A stretch of 64,000 nt of DNA from Amycolatopsis decaplanina DSM 44594 (GTDB lineage Bacteria > Actinomycetota > Actinomycetes > Mycobacteriales > Pseudonocardiaceae). Positions 27,049 through 36,383 of the stretch are shown here, piece after piece. The first letter of the stretch is position 1; each line of letters starts with the position of its first letter. Below the pieces are notes generated by a model. That model saw only the letters and a list, made by a program, of their open reading frames with translations, was not told the origin of the DNA and searched no databases. Position numbers and translations under genes: made by a program. Location: the NCBI RefSeq assembly GCF_000342005.1, contig NZ_AOHO01000014.1, positions 1-64,000 of the forward strand, given 5' to 3'.

Positions 27049-27432
27049 CTAGTCCGTCACGGCCAGGACGTCGATCTCCACCAGCAGCCCGGCGGGCAGG
27101 CCGACGTACACGGTGGTGCGGGCCGGGTGCGGCGCCTCGCCGATCAGCTTGTTGTAGACCTCGTTGAACGCGCCGAAGTGGTCGACGTCGGTCAGGTAGA
27201 CACGCACCATCAGCGCGTCGGCCAGGCTCGAACCGGCGGCCTCGAGCACCGCTTCGATGTTCTTGAAGGTCTGCTCGGTCTGCTCGCCGACGGTCTCGCC
27301 GACGATGGCGCCGGTGGCCGGGTCGAAGGCGACCTGGCCGGCCACCTGCAGGATGTTGCCCTTGCGGACCGCCTGCGAGAACGCGGCCACCGGCTTCGGC
27401 GCGTTCTCCGTGCTGATCGCGGTCTTGCTCAT
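27049..27432 (-). CDS. ridA: RidA/YjgF-family imine deaminase
   Basis: Hydrolyses reactive enamine/imine intermediates released by PLP dehydratases. The 127-residue protein includes QVAFDPATGAIVG, the conserved PLP-damage-family core, and HPARTTVYVGLPAG with the catalytic Arg. ATG 27432 (MSKTAIST) has GGGGAAG upstream and overlaps the IclR stop as ATGA. Its likely partner here is the PLP dehydratase at 29437, whose product would be an enamine. Confidence 0.92.
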   Translation of the reverse strand: MSKTAISTENAPKPVAAFSQAVRKGNILQVAGQVAFDPATGAIVGETVGEQTEQTFKNIEAVLEAAGSSLADALMVRVYLTDVDHFGAFNEVYNKLIGEAPHPARTTVYVGLPAGLLVEIDVLAVTD

Positions 27433-28193
27433 TCCAACTTCCCCTTTCGGTTCCCCGTCCATCCACTGTGGACGGAAGCTTCTTCGGCGGCGGCGACGAG
27501 TTCGGGCACGAGCCCCATCAGGCCGTCGTAGTCCAGCAGCACCTTCGGCACCGACATCGACGCGGCGGCCAGCACGACGCCGCCCGGGCCGCGGACCGGC
27601 GCGGCGATGCAGTGGATGAAGTCCTCGTGTTCGGCGTTGTCCACCGCGTAGCCGCGGTCGGCGACGAGCGCGAGTTCTTTCTGGTAGGCCTCGGGTGTGG
27701 TGATCGTGTTCGGGGTGCGGACGAAGAAGTCGATCCTCGAGACCACGTCCGCCTGCTTCTCCGGCGTCATCGCCGCGACGAGCACCTTGCCGACGGCGGT
27801 GCAGTGCAACGGGGCGCGTTTCCCGATGCGGGAGTACATCCGCACCGAGTGCCTGCCCTCGAACTTGTCGATGTAGACGACCTCTCCGTCCTCATAGGAC
27901 GCGAGGTGCACGGTGTGCCCGGTGCGCGCGTTGAGCCCGGCGAGCGCGGATTGCGCGGTGCGGCGGACGTCGCGGTCCTCCAGCGCCTGCTGGGCGAGGT
28001 CGAAGAGCGCACTGCCCAGCCGGTAGTGCCGCTGCCCTTCCCTGCGGACGAAGTGATGCGTCTCCAGGGTGCGCAGCAGGCGCAGGACGGTCGACTTGTG
28101 CACGCCGATCTCCTCGGCGAGCTGATCCAGCGTCTTCGGCTCGCGGGCGAGCCCGCCCAGCAGCGTGAGCGCCCTGTCCAGGCTCTGGCTCAT
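27429..28193 (-). CDS. IclR-family regulator
   Basis: A 254-residue regulator: N-terminal winged helix (TLDQLAEEIGVHKSTVLRLLRTLE) and C-terminal IclR effector domain (GKRAPLHCTAVGKVLVAAMTPE, and DNAEHEDFIHCIAAPVRG). It overlaps the kinase upstream and RidA downstream by ATGA junctions, so all three are one transcript. The paired operator at 29386-29423 in the divergent promoter is its probable site. Its ligand may be KDG or an amino-sugar acid (inference). Confidence 0.92.
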   Translation of the reverse strand: MSQSLDRALTLLGGLAREPKTLDQLAEEIGVHKSTVLRLLRTLETHHFVRREGQRHYRLGSALFDLAQQALEDRDVRRTAQSALAGLNARTGHTVHLASYEDGEVVYIDKFEGRHSVRMYSRIGKRAPLHCTAVGKVLVAAMTPEKQADVVSRIDFFVRTPNTITTPEAYQKELALVADRGYAVDNAEHEDFIHCIAAPVRGPGGVVLAAASMSVPKVLLDYDGLMGLVPELVAAAEEASVHSGWTGNRKGKLE

Positions 28194-29167
28194 CCGCCCA
28201 CCAATCCCTTGTCCGTCAGCTTGGCCGCCGCCCATGCTGCCTCATCCGCCCCGAGGAGCGCTTCGACGACGGATTCGGGCAGCGGTGTGCCCACGTCGTC
28301 GTGGGTCAGCAGGGTGGCCGCGGCCTGCAGATGACCGCGTCGCAGCCGGGTCGCGGGGTCGTCGCCGCGCAGGGTGGCGGCGAGGAATCCGGCCGCGAAC
28401 GCGTCACCGGCGCCGACCGGCTCCACGACGTCGACCTGGAGCGCCGGCGAGAACAGTGGTGCCCTGTCGCCGTCGATCAACGTCACCCCGCGTGCACCGT
28501 GCTTGACGACCAGCGTCTTCGGCCCTGGCACCGCGACGCGCAGCCGTTCCGGGTCACCGGTCCCCCACACTCGCTCGGCCTCGTCCTCGCCCGCCAGCAC
28601 GATGTCGGCGCGGGCGGCCAGCCCGGCCAGCACCGACGGGTCGCGCCCGGCCCACAGCGCGGGCCGGAAGTTCACGTCGAACGACACCAGTGTGTCGCCG
28701 CGCGGTCGTTCCATCAGTGCCCGCACCAGGTCGAGACAGCCGTCCGACAGCGCGGGCGTGATCCCGGACAGGTGGATTACGCGCGCCCCGTCGAGATCGA
28801 GCTTCCCCAGCAATCCGGCGTCCATTCCGGAAGCGGCCGAACCCTTGCGGTAGTAGCGCACGGGGCTGCCGTCCGCTCCGCTTTCCTTGATGTAGAGCCC
28901 GGTCGGACGCGTCGGATCGACCACGACCGCGCTGACGTCCACCCCCGCTTCACCGATCTCGCGCACCAGCGCGCGGCCGAACGGATCGTCGCCGACGGCA
29001 CTCACCCAGGCGCTGGTGAACCCCAGCGCGGGGAGATGGCAGGCAACGTTCGATTCGGCTCCGCCGATGCTTCGCACCCACTTACGCACCTCGTCGGGCG
29101 GCCCTGTTTCGGCCGGTACGAACAAGGCCATCGACTCCCCGATGCAAATAACGTCAGTGCTCTTCAT
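28190..29167 (-). CDS. kdgK: PfkB-family sugar kinase, probable 2-dehydro-3-deoxygluconokinase
   Basis: Ribokinase-fold kinase, 325 residues from ATG 29167. The N-terminal CIGESMALFVP, the substrate region SIGGAESNVACHLPALG, and the catalytic EPVGAGDAFAAGFL (Asp base) fit KDG kinases better than ribokinase or fructokinase. An alternative ATG lies five codons upstream at 29182. Neither has a strong ribosome site. The predicted step is KDG to KDPG, feeding an Entner-Doudoroff aldolase not found in this window. Confidence 0.85.
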   Translation of the reverse strand: MKSTDVICIGESMALFVPAETGPPDEVRKWVRSIGGAESNVACHLPALGFTSAWVSAVGDDPFGRALVREIGEAGVDVSAVVVDPTRPTGLYIKESGADGSPVRYYRKGSAASGMDAGLLGKLDLDGARVIHLSGITPALSDGCLDLVRALMERPRGDTLVSFDVNFRPALWAGRDPSVLAGLAARADIVLAGEDEAERVWGTGDPERLRVAVPGPKTLVVKHGARGVTLIDGDRAPLFSPALQVDVVEPVGAGDAFAAGFLAATLRGDDPATRLRRGHLQAAATLLTHDDVGTPLPESVVEALLGADEAAWAAAKLTDKGLVGG

Positions 29168-29232
29168 CGCGCCGACCGCCATCCCGCTGCCAGGGCGTAC
29201 GTCAAGGATTCATTTCGCTTCACGACCGTAAA

Positions 29233-29266
29233 GCGCCCTGCCATCGCGATGGCGGGGCCTCCGGCC
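29233..29266. repeat. 34-bp intergenic repeat, copy 1
   Basis: This sequence (GCGCCCTGCCATCGCGATGG and 14 more bases) recurs at 30819-30852 with three mismatches. It contains the palindrome GCCATCGCGATGGC. It lies just upstream of the kinase gene in the divergent region. Confidence 0.6.
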
Positions 29267-29351
29267 AAAAGGGCGCGACCCCAAAAGATCAAAAGATTCC
29301 CGGGCGGCCGAGGCTCACCTGTCACTTCCGCGTCTCCTCATCGTCACGCCG

Positions 29352-29423
29352 TTGACCTCCAGCGGACCGGATGCTACACCTATCCCACGCAATATGCGCA
29401 ACGTCCGTTGCAACATACGCAAC
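29352..29423 (+). promoter_or_regulatory. divergent promoter with paired 17-bp operator
   Basis: TTGACC (29352-29357), 17 bases, TACACC forms a sigma-70-like promoter for the dehydratase gene. Immediately downstream lie two 17-bp elements, read on the minus strand as GTTGCGCATATTGCGTG (29386-29402) and GTTGCGTATGTTGCAAC (29407-29423). They are spaced 21 bp apart, two helical turns. The second is itself a GTTGC...GCAAC palindrome. A tandem site covering the start of transcription suggests repression by the IclR protein. Confidence 0.65.
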
Positions 29424-29436
29424 CGAGGTGAACCTC

Positions 29437-30741
29437 ATGTTCGAAGCCGGCACCATCGATTCCGCCGCGGTCGCGGCCGTCCGGGAGGAGCGCGTCGACT
29501 GGCGCTTCCGCTCGGTCGCGCCTTCGCTGTCGGGTCTCACGATCGGCGAAGCCGCCGCCCGCGGCGCGAAGCTGTTCGAAGACGGCTTCCTCGGCCCGTT
29601 CGTCGTTCTCGACGAAGAGGCCGTAGAACACAACCTCCGCACGATGGCGGACTGGTGCGCCACGCGTGGTGTCGCGCTGGCCCCGCACGGCAAGACGACG
29701 ATGGCGCCGCAGCTGTTCGAGCGGCAGCTGAAGCACGGCTCGTGGGGCATCACCTGCGCGAACGCCGGACACCTGCGGATCTACCGGGCGTTCGGGGTCT
29801 CCCGGATCCTGCTGGCGAACCAGCTGCTCGACCCCTCGGGCCTGAAGTGGCTCGCCGCCGAACTCGACGCCGACGACGACTTCGAGTTCGTCTGCTGGGT
29901 CGACTCGGTCCGCGGTGTCGAGCTGATGACCGAAGCCCTGAGCGGCGCCCGCCGCAAGGTGGACGTGCTCGTCGAACTCGGCGCCGAAGGCGGCCGCACC
30001 GGTGTCCGCGACACCGGGACCGCGCTCGCCGTCGCCGAGGCCGCGCACGCGAGCCCGGCTCTCCGCATGCGCGGATCCGGCGGCTACGAAGGCGCGCTTT
30101 CCCACCACACGGACGAAAAGTCGCTCCAGCTGATCAGCTCCTATGTGGACGGTCTGCGCGAACTCGTCTTCGCCTTCGACGCCAAGGGCCTGCTCGACGA
30201 GGCCGGCCAGATCATCGTGACCGGCGGTGGCAGCGCGTACTTCGATCGCGTCGCCGACGAACTCACCAAGGACTGGGGCGGCCTGGACGTCCTGCCGATC
30301 CTGCGCAGCGGCGCTTACGTCACCCACGACGACGGCTTCTACCGCGTGATCTCCCCGCTCGGCGAGCAGCCGCGCATCGACGGGGTCGCCTCGTTCCGTT
30401 CCGCGCTGCGCGCCTGGGCACAGGTCACGTCGAAGCCGACGGACGAACTCGCGCTGCTCACCATCGGCAAACGGGACGCCTCGTTCGACGAAGGCATGCC
30501 CGAGCCGCGCCTCATCCGCAAGGGCGACGGGCAGGCGTCCGCGCTCGAAGGTCATTCCATCCAGAAGATGAACGACCAGCACGCCTTTCTCACCCTGCCC
30601 GCGTCGTCACCGGTCGAGGTCGGGGACTGGATCGCCCTCGGGCTGTCCCATCCCTGCACCGTCTTCGACAAGTGGCCCCTGATCCCGGTCGTCGGCCCCG
30701 ACGGCGAGACCGTGCTCGATTTCGTCCGCACCCATTTCTGA
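29437..30741 (+). CDS. PLP D-threonine-aldolase-fold dehydratase (D-serine deaminase / D-glucosaminate dehydratase-like)
   Basis: A 434-residue fold-type III PLP enzyme. The Schiff-base Lys is in LAPHGKTTMAPQ, and the C-terminal metal site is the His-x-Cys of GLSHPCTVFDKWPL, as in D-serine dehydratases. Family members eliminate ammonia from D-Ser or D-Thr, and some convert D-glucosaminate to 2-keto-3-deoxygluconate. The second activity would feed the adjacent KDG kinase. ATG 29437 follows GAGGTGA. Confidence 0.85.
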   Translation: MFEAGTIDSAAVAAVREERVDWRFRSVAPSLSGLTIGEAAARGAKLFEDGFLGPFVVLDEEAVEHNLRTMADWCATRGVALAPHGKTTMAPQLFERQLKHGSWGITCANAGHLRIYRAFGVSRILLANQLLDPSGLKWLAAELDADDDFEFVCWVDSVRGVELMTEALSGARRKVDVLVELGAEGGRTGVRDTGTALAVAEAAHASPALRMRGSGGYEGALSHHTDEKSLQLISSYVDGLRELVFAFDAKGLLDEAGQIIVTGGGSAYFDRVADELTKDWGGLDVLPILRSGAYVTHDDGFYRVISPLGEQPRIDGVASFRSALRAWAQVTSKPTDELALLTIGKRDASFDEGMPEPRLIRKGDGQASALEGHSIQKMNDQHAFLTLPASSPVEVGDWIALGLSHPCTVFDKWPLIPVVGPDGETVLDFVRTHF

Positions 30742-30818
30742 GTTCCCTGGTGAACCCGCGACCGCGATCGACGTCGGCAGGGCGCTGCCTGATCATCCAC
30801 ATCACGGATGCGGATACG

Positions 30819-30852
30819 GCGCCCTGCCACCGCGATAGCGGGGCCTTCGGCC
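30819..30852. repeat. 34-bp intergenic repeat, copy 2
   Basis: This is 31 of 34 bases identical to 29233-29266 and in the same orientation, so the two copies bracket the dehydratase gene. The surrounding 208-bp gap (30742-30949) has no other recognisable gene or site. Confidence 0.6.
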
Positions 30853-30949
30853 GGGGCGGGTTCACACGTTCGGTCACCTGTACAGATCGATCTTCAGCTC
30901 CGCCAACACACCCTGATCCGTCCTCCACCGCCGCAGAGGAAGAATCACC

Positions 30950-32545
30950 ATGGACATCGTCGTCCGCTCGGCACTGGTCGCCGACGGCACCGGAGATCCG
31001 CTCACCAGGCACGACGTGGGCATCTCCGACGGCCGTATCACCAGTGTCGCCGAACCCGGCTCGCTCGCGGGCCGCCGCACCATCGACGCCGAAGGACTCG
31101 TGCTCGCGCCCGGGTTCATCGACATGCATTCCCATTCCGACCTCCAGCTGCTCGCCAATCCGGACCACCTCGCGAAGCTCTCCCAGGGCGTCACGACCGA
31201 GGTGCTCGGGCAGGACGGGCTCTCCTACGCGCCCGTGAACGACGACGTCCTCGCGGCGCTGCGCCAGCAGCTCGCCGGGTGGAACGACGATCCGGCCGGA
31301 TTCGACTGGAACTGGCGTTCCGTCGGCGAGTACCTCGACCGGCTCGACGCCGGGATCGCGGTCAACGCGGCCTACCTGGTGCCGCAGGGCACCGTCCGCA
31401 TGCTCACCGTCGGCTGGGAAGACCGGCCCGCGACCGAAGCCGAGATGAACGCGATGAAGGAACTCATCGCGACCGGGCTGGCCGAGGGCGCGATGGGCAT
31501 GTCGTCCGGGCTCACCTACACGCCGGGCATGTACGCCACCACCGAAGAACTCGTCGAGCTGTGCGAGGTCGTCGGGGAGAACGGCGGCTTCTACAGCCCG
31601 CACCACCGCAGCTACGGCAAGGGCGCGCTCGAGGCGTTCGGCGAGATGGTCGACGTCTCCCGCCGTTCGGGCTGCCCGCTGCACCTCGCGCACGCCACGA
31701 TGAACTTCTCGGTGAACAAGGGCAAGGCATCGAATCTGCTGGAGCTGCTCGACCGGGCGCTCGACGACGGCTGCGACATCACGCTGGACACCTATCCCTA
31801 CCTGCCCGGCGCCACGTACCTTTCCGCGTTGCTGCCGAGCTGGTCCACCGAAGGCGGCCTCGACGCCACGCTGGCCCGGCTGTCCGATGTGGACACCCGC
31901 GAGCGGATCCGCGCAGAGATCGAGGAGACCGGATCCGATGGCGCGCACGGGGTGCCGATCGACTGGGAGGCCATCGAGATCAACGGTGTCCGCCGGGACG
32001 AGAACTCCCACCTCGTCGGGCATTCCGTCGCCGCTTCGGCGCGGCTTGCCGGAAAACCGGCGGCCGAGCTGTATTTCGACGTCCTGATCTCGGAAAAGCT
32101 CGGCACGTCCTGCCTGATGCACGTCGGGCACGAGGAGAACGTCCAGGCGATCATGCGGCACCGCACGCACACCGGCGGCAGCGACGGCCTGCTCGTCGGC
32201 GCACGGCCGCATCCCCGCGCCTGGGGCACGTTCCCGCGTTACCTCGCGCGCTACGTCCGCGAACTCGGCGTCCTCGAGCTCGCCGAATGCGTCGCCCACC
32301 TCACCGGCCGCGCGGCGGAACGCCTGCGGCTGACCGACCGGGGTCTCGTCCGCGCCGGCTACGCGGCGGACCTCGTGCTGTTCGACCCGGAAACCGTCGC
32401 CGACACCGCCACGTTCGACGAGCCGCGGCAGCAGGCCGCCGGTATCCCCTATGTCTTCGTCAACGGTGTCGCCGCCATCGACGATGGTCAACCGACCGGC
32501 GCCCTCGCCGGCCATTCACTGCGGAACCCCGGGAGTGCCCGATGA
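30950..32545 (+). CDS. D-aminoacylase-type amidohydrolase
   Basis: A 531-residue zinc amidohydrolase of the N-acyl-D-amino-acid deacylase family. Motifs: GFIDMHSHSDLQ (metal His pair), GLAEGAMGMSSGLTYTPGMY, HLAHATMNFS, and DTYPYLPGATYLSALLP. Characterised members deacetylate N-acyl-D-amino acids. Relatives act on N-acetyl-amino-sugar acids, which would suit the neighbouring KDG kinase. The stop overlaps the next start as ATGA. Confidence 0.88.
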   Translation: MDIVVRSALVADGTGDPLTRHDVGISDGRITSVAEPGSLAGRRTIDAEGLVLAPGFIDMHSHSDLQLLANPDHLAKLSQGVTTEVLGQDGLSYAPVNDDVLAALRQQLAGWNDDPAGFDWNWRSVGEYLDRLDAGIAVNAAYLVPQGTVRMLTVGWEDRPATEAEMNAMKELIATGLAEGAMGMSSGLTYTPGMYATTEELVELCEVVGENGGFYSPHHRSYGKGALEAFGEMVDVSRRSGCPLHLAHATMNFSVNKGKASNLLELLDRALDDGCDITLDTYPYLPGATYLSALLPSWSTEGGLDATLARLSDVDTRERIRAEIEETGSDGAHGVPIDWEAIEINGVRRDENSHLVGHSVAASARLAGKPAAELYFDVLISEKLGTSCLMHVGHEENVQAIMRHRTHTGGSDGLLVGARPHPRAWGTFPRYLARYVRELGVLELAECVAHLTGRAAERLRLTDRGLVRAGYAADLVLFDPETVADTATFDEPRQQAAGIPYVFVNGVAAIDDGQPTGALAGHSLRNPGSAR

Positions 32546-33930
32546 TCGACTGGCTCCAACATTCGACGGGAGGTCTCCTGACCCTCGCCGCCGTCTCGAT
32601 CGCGATCTTGCTGCTGCTCATCATCAAGGTCAAGCTCGAGCCCTTCATCGCGCTGATCGTGGTCGGCCTGCTGACCGCGCTGGCCGCGGGCCTGCCGGTG
32701 GTCCAGATCGTCGGCTCCGCGCAGAAGGCGTCGGACTCCCTGCTGGAAAAGGGATTCGGCGGCATCCTCGGCCATATCGCCGCGATCATCGGGCTCGGCA
32801 CCATCCTCGGGTCCATTTTGGAGCGTTCGGGTGGGGCGAAGGTGCTCACCAGCGCGCTGCTGCGGGCCATCGGCGAGAAGCGGGCCCCGCTGGCGATGGG
32901 CCTCGCGGGCTTCGTCTTCGGTATCCCGGTCTTCTTCGACATCGGCATCTTCGTGCTGGCGCCGCTGGTCTACGTCGCCGCCAAACAGGGCGGCCGTTCG
33001 CTCGTGCTGTACGCGTTGCCGTTGCTCGCCGGTCTTTCCATCACGCACGCGTTCCTCCCGCCGCATCCCGGTCCGGTGGCCGCTGCCGGTCTGCTGCACG
33101 TGGAACTCGGCTGGATCATCCTGATGGGCCTGGTCTGCGGCATCCCCGCGTTCCTCATCGGCGGTGTGCTGTATTCGACCTGGATCGGCAAACGCGTCGA
33201 CGTACCGGTCCCCGCGGAGTTCCTGATCGCGGAAGAAGCAGGCGAAAAGGAGACGAACCCGCCATCACTGGGCCTCGTGGTGTCGATCATCGCCGTCCCC
33301 TTGGTGCTGATCCTCGCCGGGACCTTCGGCAGCATCTGGCTGCCCAAGAACTCCGCGCTCGCCGGTGTCGCCGCGTTCATCGGTACCCCCGCGGTCGCGC
33401 TGACGATCTCGGTGCTGCTGGCGTCGTGGCTACTGGGCCTTCGCCGGAGCTTGACGGGCAAGGACTTGAGCGAGCTTTCGGCGAAATCGCTGCGCCCCGT
33501 CGCGATGATTCTGCTCGTGGTCGGCGCGGGCGCGTTCTTCGGCGCCGTGCTGGCCGCCACGGGGATCGGCAAGGCCGTCGCGGGATCGCTGGACAACGCC
33601 GGTCTCCCGGTCATCCTGGCGGCGTACGTGATCAGTTGCGGCATGCGCATCGCACAGGGTTCGGCCACCGTCGCGATCGTCACCACGAGTGGCATCGTCG
33701 CGCCGACGGTGGCGACTCTCGGCTACTCGCAAATGCAGCTCGCGCTGCTGGTCGTCGCGATTTCGGCCGGATCGATCATCGCCTCCCACGTGAACGACGG
33801 CGGTTTCTGGATCATCTCGCGGTACTTCAACATGACCGTGCCGCAGACCCTGAAAACCTGGACCGTATTGGAAACCGTCCTTTCCGTTTCCGGTTTCGGC
33901 GTGGCAGCATTGCTCATGGCAGTGGTTTAA
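32542..33930 (+). CDS. GntP-family gluconate-type permease
   Basis: A 462-residue proton-coupled permease with about 12-13 hydrophobic segments. Family motifs include LEKGFGGILGHIAAIIGLGTILG, FGIPVFFDIGIFVLAPL, and HAFLPPHPGPVAAAGLL. GntP members carry gluconate, other sugar acids, or D-serine. The ATG overlaps the deacylase stop by four bases, so substrate uptake and N-deacylation are coupled. No ribosome site other than coupling is seen. Confidence 0.92.
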   Translation: MIDWLQHSTGGLLTLAAVSIAILLLLIIKVKLEPFIALIVVGLLTALAAGLPVVQIVGSAQKASDSLLEKGFGGILGHIAAIIGLGTILGSILERSGGAKVLTSALLRAIGEKRAPLAMGLAGFVFGIPVFFDIGIFVLAPLVYVAAKQGGRSLVLYALPLLAGLSITHAFLPPHPGPVAAAGLLHVELGWIILMGLVCGIPAFLIGGVLYSTWIGKRVDVPVPAEFLIAEEAGEKETNPPSLGLVVSIIAVPLVLILAGTFGSIWLPKNSALAGVAAFIGTPAVALTISVLLASWLLGLRRSLTGKDLSELSAKSLRPVAMILLVVGAGAFFGAVLAATGIGKAVAGSLDNAGLPVILAAYVISCGMRIAQGSATVAIVTTSGIVAPTVATLGYSQMQLALLVVAISAGSIIASHVNDGGFWIISRYFNMTVPQTLKTWTVLETVLSVSGFGVAALLMAVV

Positions 33931-33956
33931 ACCACCGACGACTGGGAGAGATCACG

Positions 33957-35087
33957 ATGACCGGACTCGATCGACGCACCTTCCTCGGCGCCGTCGGAGC
34001 GGCTGGACTCACCACCGTTCTCGGTTCCCACCTCGCGAACGCCTCCGAACAGACCTGCGGACCGAAGGGAACCGGAGCCATCTACGTCAGCAGCTACACC
34101 AGTTCCGGGCACGGACTCGATGTCGCTCACCGGGACGCGACCACGAACGCCGTGGTCGTCGACCGGACGATTCCGGGAGTCAGCAACGCTTCCTGGTTCG
34201 ACATCAGCGCCGACCGCAAGACGCTCTACGTGACCAATGAGGACGAGAACGGCCAGATCTCCGCGTTCAGCCTGGCCGATCCGACGAAACCCAAGCTGCT
34301 CAACAAGAAGTCGGCGAAGGGTCAGCACCCGACGCATCTGAGCGTCCACTCGAGCCAGAAGTACGTGCTGGCCGCGAACTACAGCAGCGGCAGCGTCGTC
34401 GTCCTCCCGATCCTCGCGGGCGGGAAACTCGGCGACGTCGTCGATCTGGCCCAGCACAAGGGCGCCGAACGGGACGCGCACGCGCACCAGGTGGTCAACG
34501 ATCCCACCGGCAAGTGGGTGCTCTCGGTCGACCTCGGCGCGGACTCGGTCTACGTCTACAAACTCGACACCGCGACCGGGAAACTCAAGCTGAACCAGCA
34601 GCTGAAGCTCCCGTCGGGCGCCGGGCCCAGGCATCTGACGTTCCACCCGAACGGCAGGTACGCGTACATCCTCGGCGAGTTGCGTGCCGAGGTGACCGTC
34701 GCGGCGTGGGACCCGGCCACCGGGAAGCTCGCCGCCGGACAGGTGGTCCCGGCCGTCCCGGCGGGCACGCCCGGCGCGCAGTACCCGGGCGAGATCACCA
34801 CGTCCAAGGACGGCAGGTTCGTCTACGCGTCCGTGCGCGGTTCCGACACGATCGCGTCGTTCGGCGTCGGCGAGGACGGGAAGTCCTTGAAATTGCTGAA
34901 CAACGCGCCCGTCGGCGGCGTCTACCCGCGGCACATCACACTCGACCCGACCGAGCGCTGGTTCTACGTCTCGAGCGACAAGTCCGGCACGCTCAGCTGG
35001 CTGCCGCGCGATCCCGGCACCGGCCTCCCTGGGGCCGTCGCCGGAAAGCTGGCGCTCCCCCAGGTCAATTCCGTCTTCTTCGCATAA
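33957..35087 (+). CDS. Tat-exported lactonase-family seven-bladed propeller
   Basis: A 376-residue protein. The N-terminus LDRRTFLGAVGAAGLTTVLG has a twin-arginine signal. The rest is a Pgl/YbhE-type beta propeller with recurring DPTGKWVLSVDLGADSVYVY and GPRHLTFHPNGRYAYILGE blocks. Family members hydrolyse 6-phosphogluconolactone or related aldonolactones. Export suggests it acts on an extracellular lactone, such as the C1-oxidised end of chitin fragments (inference). It lies 26 bases after the GntP gene. Confidence 0.85.
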   Translation: MTGLDRRTFLGAVGAAGLTTVLGSHLANASEQTCGPKGTGAIYVSSYTSSGHGLDVAHRDATTNAVVVDRTIPGVSNASWFDISADRKTLYVTNEDENGQISAFSLADPTKPKLLNKKSAKGQHPTHLSVHSSQKYVLAANYSSGSVVVLPILAGGKLGDVVDLAQHKGAERDAHAHQVVNDPTGKWVLSVDLGADSVYVYKLDTATGKLKLNQQLKLPSGAGPRHLTFHPNGRYAYILGELRAEVTVAAWDPATGKLAAGQVVPAVPAGTPGAQYPGEITTSKDGRFVYASVRGSDTIASFGVGEDGKSLKLLNNAPVGGVYPRHITLDPTERWFYVSSDKSGTLSWLPRDPGTGLPGAVAGKLALPQVNSVFFA

Positions 35088-35099
35088 GGAGCAAATCCC

Positions 35100-36383
35100 A
35101 TGAGAACTCGCGTCCTCATCGCGGGCCTCGCGGCGGTCGGCCTCGTCGCGGGCTGCGCGCCCGCCCAGAACACCCCCGCCGCGAGCGGCGGTGACGAGAA
35201 GTCCGGCACGGTCCGGGTCTGGCTGTTCGACGAGGCCAACCGCGCGCCCAAGGAGGCCGCCGTCAAGGAGGCCATCGCCGAGTTCAAGGCGGCGCACTCC
35301 GGCGTCGAGGTCGACGTCCAGTGGATCCCGGTGGAAGGCCGCGCCGACAAGTTTTCCGGCGCCTTCAACGATCCGGCCAGCGCGCCGGACGTCGCCGAGT
35401 TCGGCAACACCGACGTCTCCAGCTACGCCGCCACGGGTGCGCTGGCCGACCTCACCGGCGATCTCTCGTCGTGGAAGGAAGGGGCCGACATCCTGCCCGC
35501 GGTCCTGGAGACCGCGAAGTCCGGCGGCAAGACCTACGGCCTTCCGTGGTTCACCGGCATCCGCGCGTTGTACTACCGGACGGACCTCTTCGCCGAACTC
35601 GGCCTCAAGCCGCCGACGACGCTGGCGGAACTGACCGAGACCGCGAGGACGATCCGCGCGAAGAAGCCGGAGCTGTACGGCATCTCCGTCGGTGGCAAGT
35701 ACACCTACGCGATGCTGCCGTTCCTGTGGGCGCACGGCGGCGAGATCGCGAAGCAGGACGGCGGCAAGTGGAAGTCCTCTGTGGACTCCGAACAGGCCAA
35801 GGCAGGCGTGACGGCGTACGCGAACCTGCTGAAGGCGGACATCTGCCCGCCAGAACAGTGTGCCAACCTCACCGGGACGCAGAGCATCACGGCGTTCGCG
35901 GGCGGCAAGGCCGGTATGTCGATCGGCGGTGACTTCAACCGCAAGGCCGTCGAAGCCGGCCAGGTGAAGGGCAAGTACGCGATCATGCCGATCCCGGGCA
36001 CCGAGGTGGGCAAGATCGCCCCGGCGTTCGCGGGCGGCAACCTGCTCGGCGTGTTCAACGCGACCAAGCGCAAGAGCCTCGCGGTCGAGTTCACCCAGCT
36101 GCTCGGTGGCGCCAAGTACCAGGAGAAGATGTACGTCGCCATGGGCAACCTGCCCACCCTCGGCAGCGTCCAGCAGAAGCTCGCCGCGAGCGACCCGTCG
36201 GTCAAGCCGTTCGTCGACACGCTCACCGCGGGCACGAAGTTCGTCCCCGCCACCGCGGCGTGGTCGAAGATCGACGCGCAGAACGTGCTGCCCACCGCGA
36301 TCCAGCAGATCGCGACCGGCGGCAAGGACCCCGCGGCCGCGCTGACCGCCGCGGCCGCCGAGATGAACAAGGCGTTCGGCTAA
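35100..36383 (+). CDS. ABC sugar-binding lipoprotein (CUT1)
   Basis: A 427-residue extracellular solute-binding protein, family 1. The signal and lipobox (LIAGLAAVGLVAGCAP) indicate a lipid-anchored receptor. The body has YGLPWFTGIRALYYRTDLFAELGL and a late GNLPTLGSVQQK. It is the first gene of a three-gene importer with no ATPase, so a shared MsiK-type ATPase encoded elsewhere is expected. Ligand unknown. Oligosaccharides released by the adjacent GH20 system are the contextual guess. Confidence 0.93.
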   Translation: MRTRVLIAGLAAVGLVAGCAPAQNTPAASGGDEKSGTVRVWLFDEANRAPKEAAVKEAIAEFKAAHSGVEVDVQWIPVEGRADKFSGAFNDPASAPDVAEFGNTDVSSYAATGALADLTGDLSSWKEGADILPAVLETAKSGGKTYGLPWFTGIRALYYRTDLFAELGLKPPTTLAELTETARTIRAKKPELYGISVGGKYTYAMLPFLWAHGGEIAKQDGGKWKSSVDSEQAKAGVTAYANLLKADICPPEQCANLTGTQSITAFAGGKAGMSIGGDFNRKAVEAGQVKGKYAIMPIPGTEVGKIAPAFAGGNLLGVFNATKRKSLAVEFTQLLGGAKYQEKMYVAMGNLPTLGSVQQKLAASDPSVKPFVDTLTAGTKFVPATAAWSKIDAQNVLPTAIQQIATGGKDPAAALTAAAAEMNKAFG

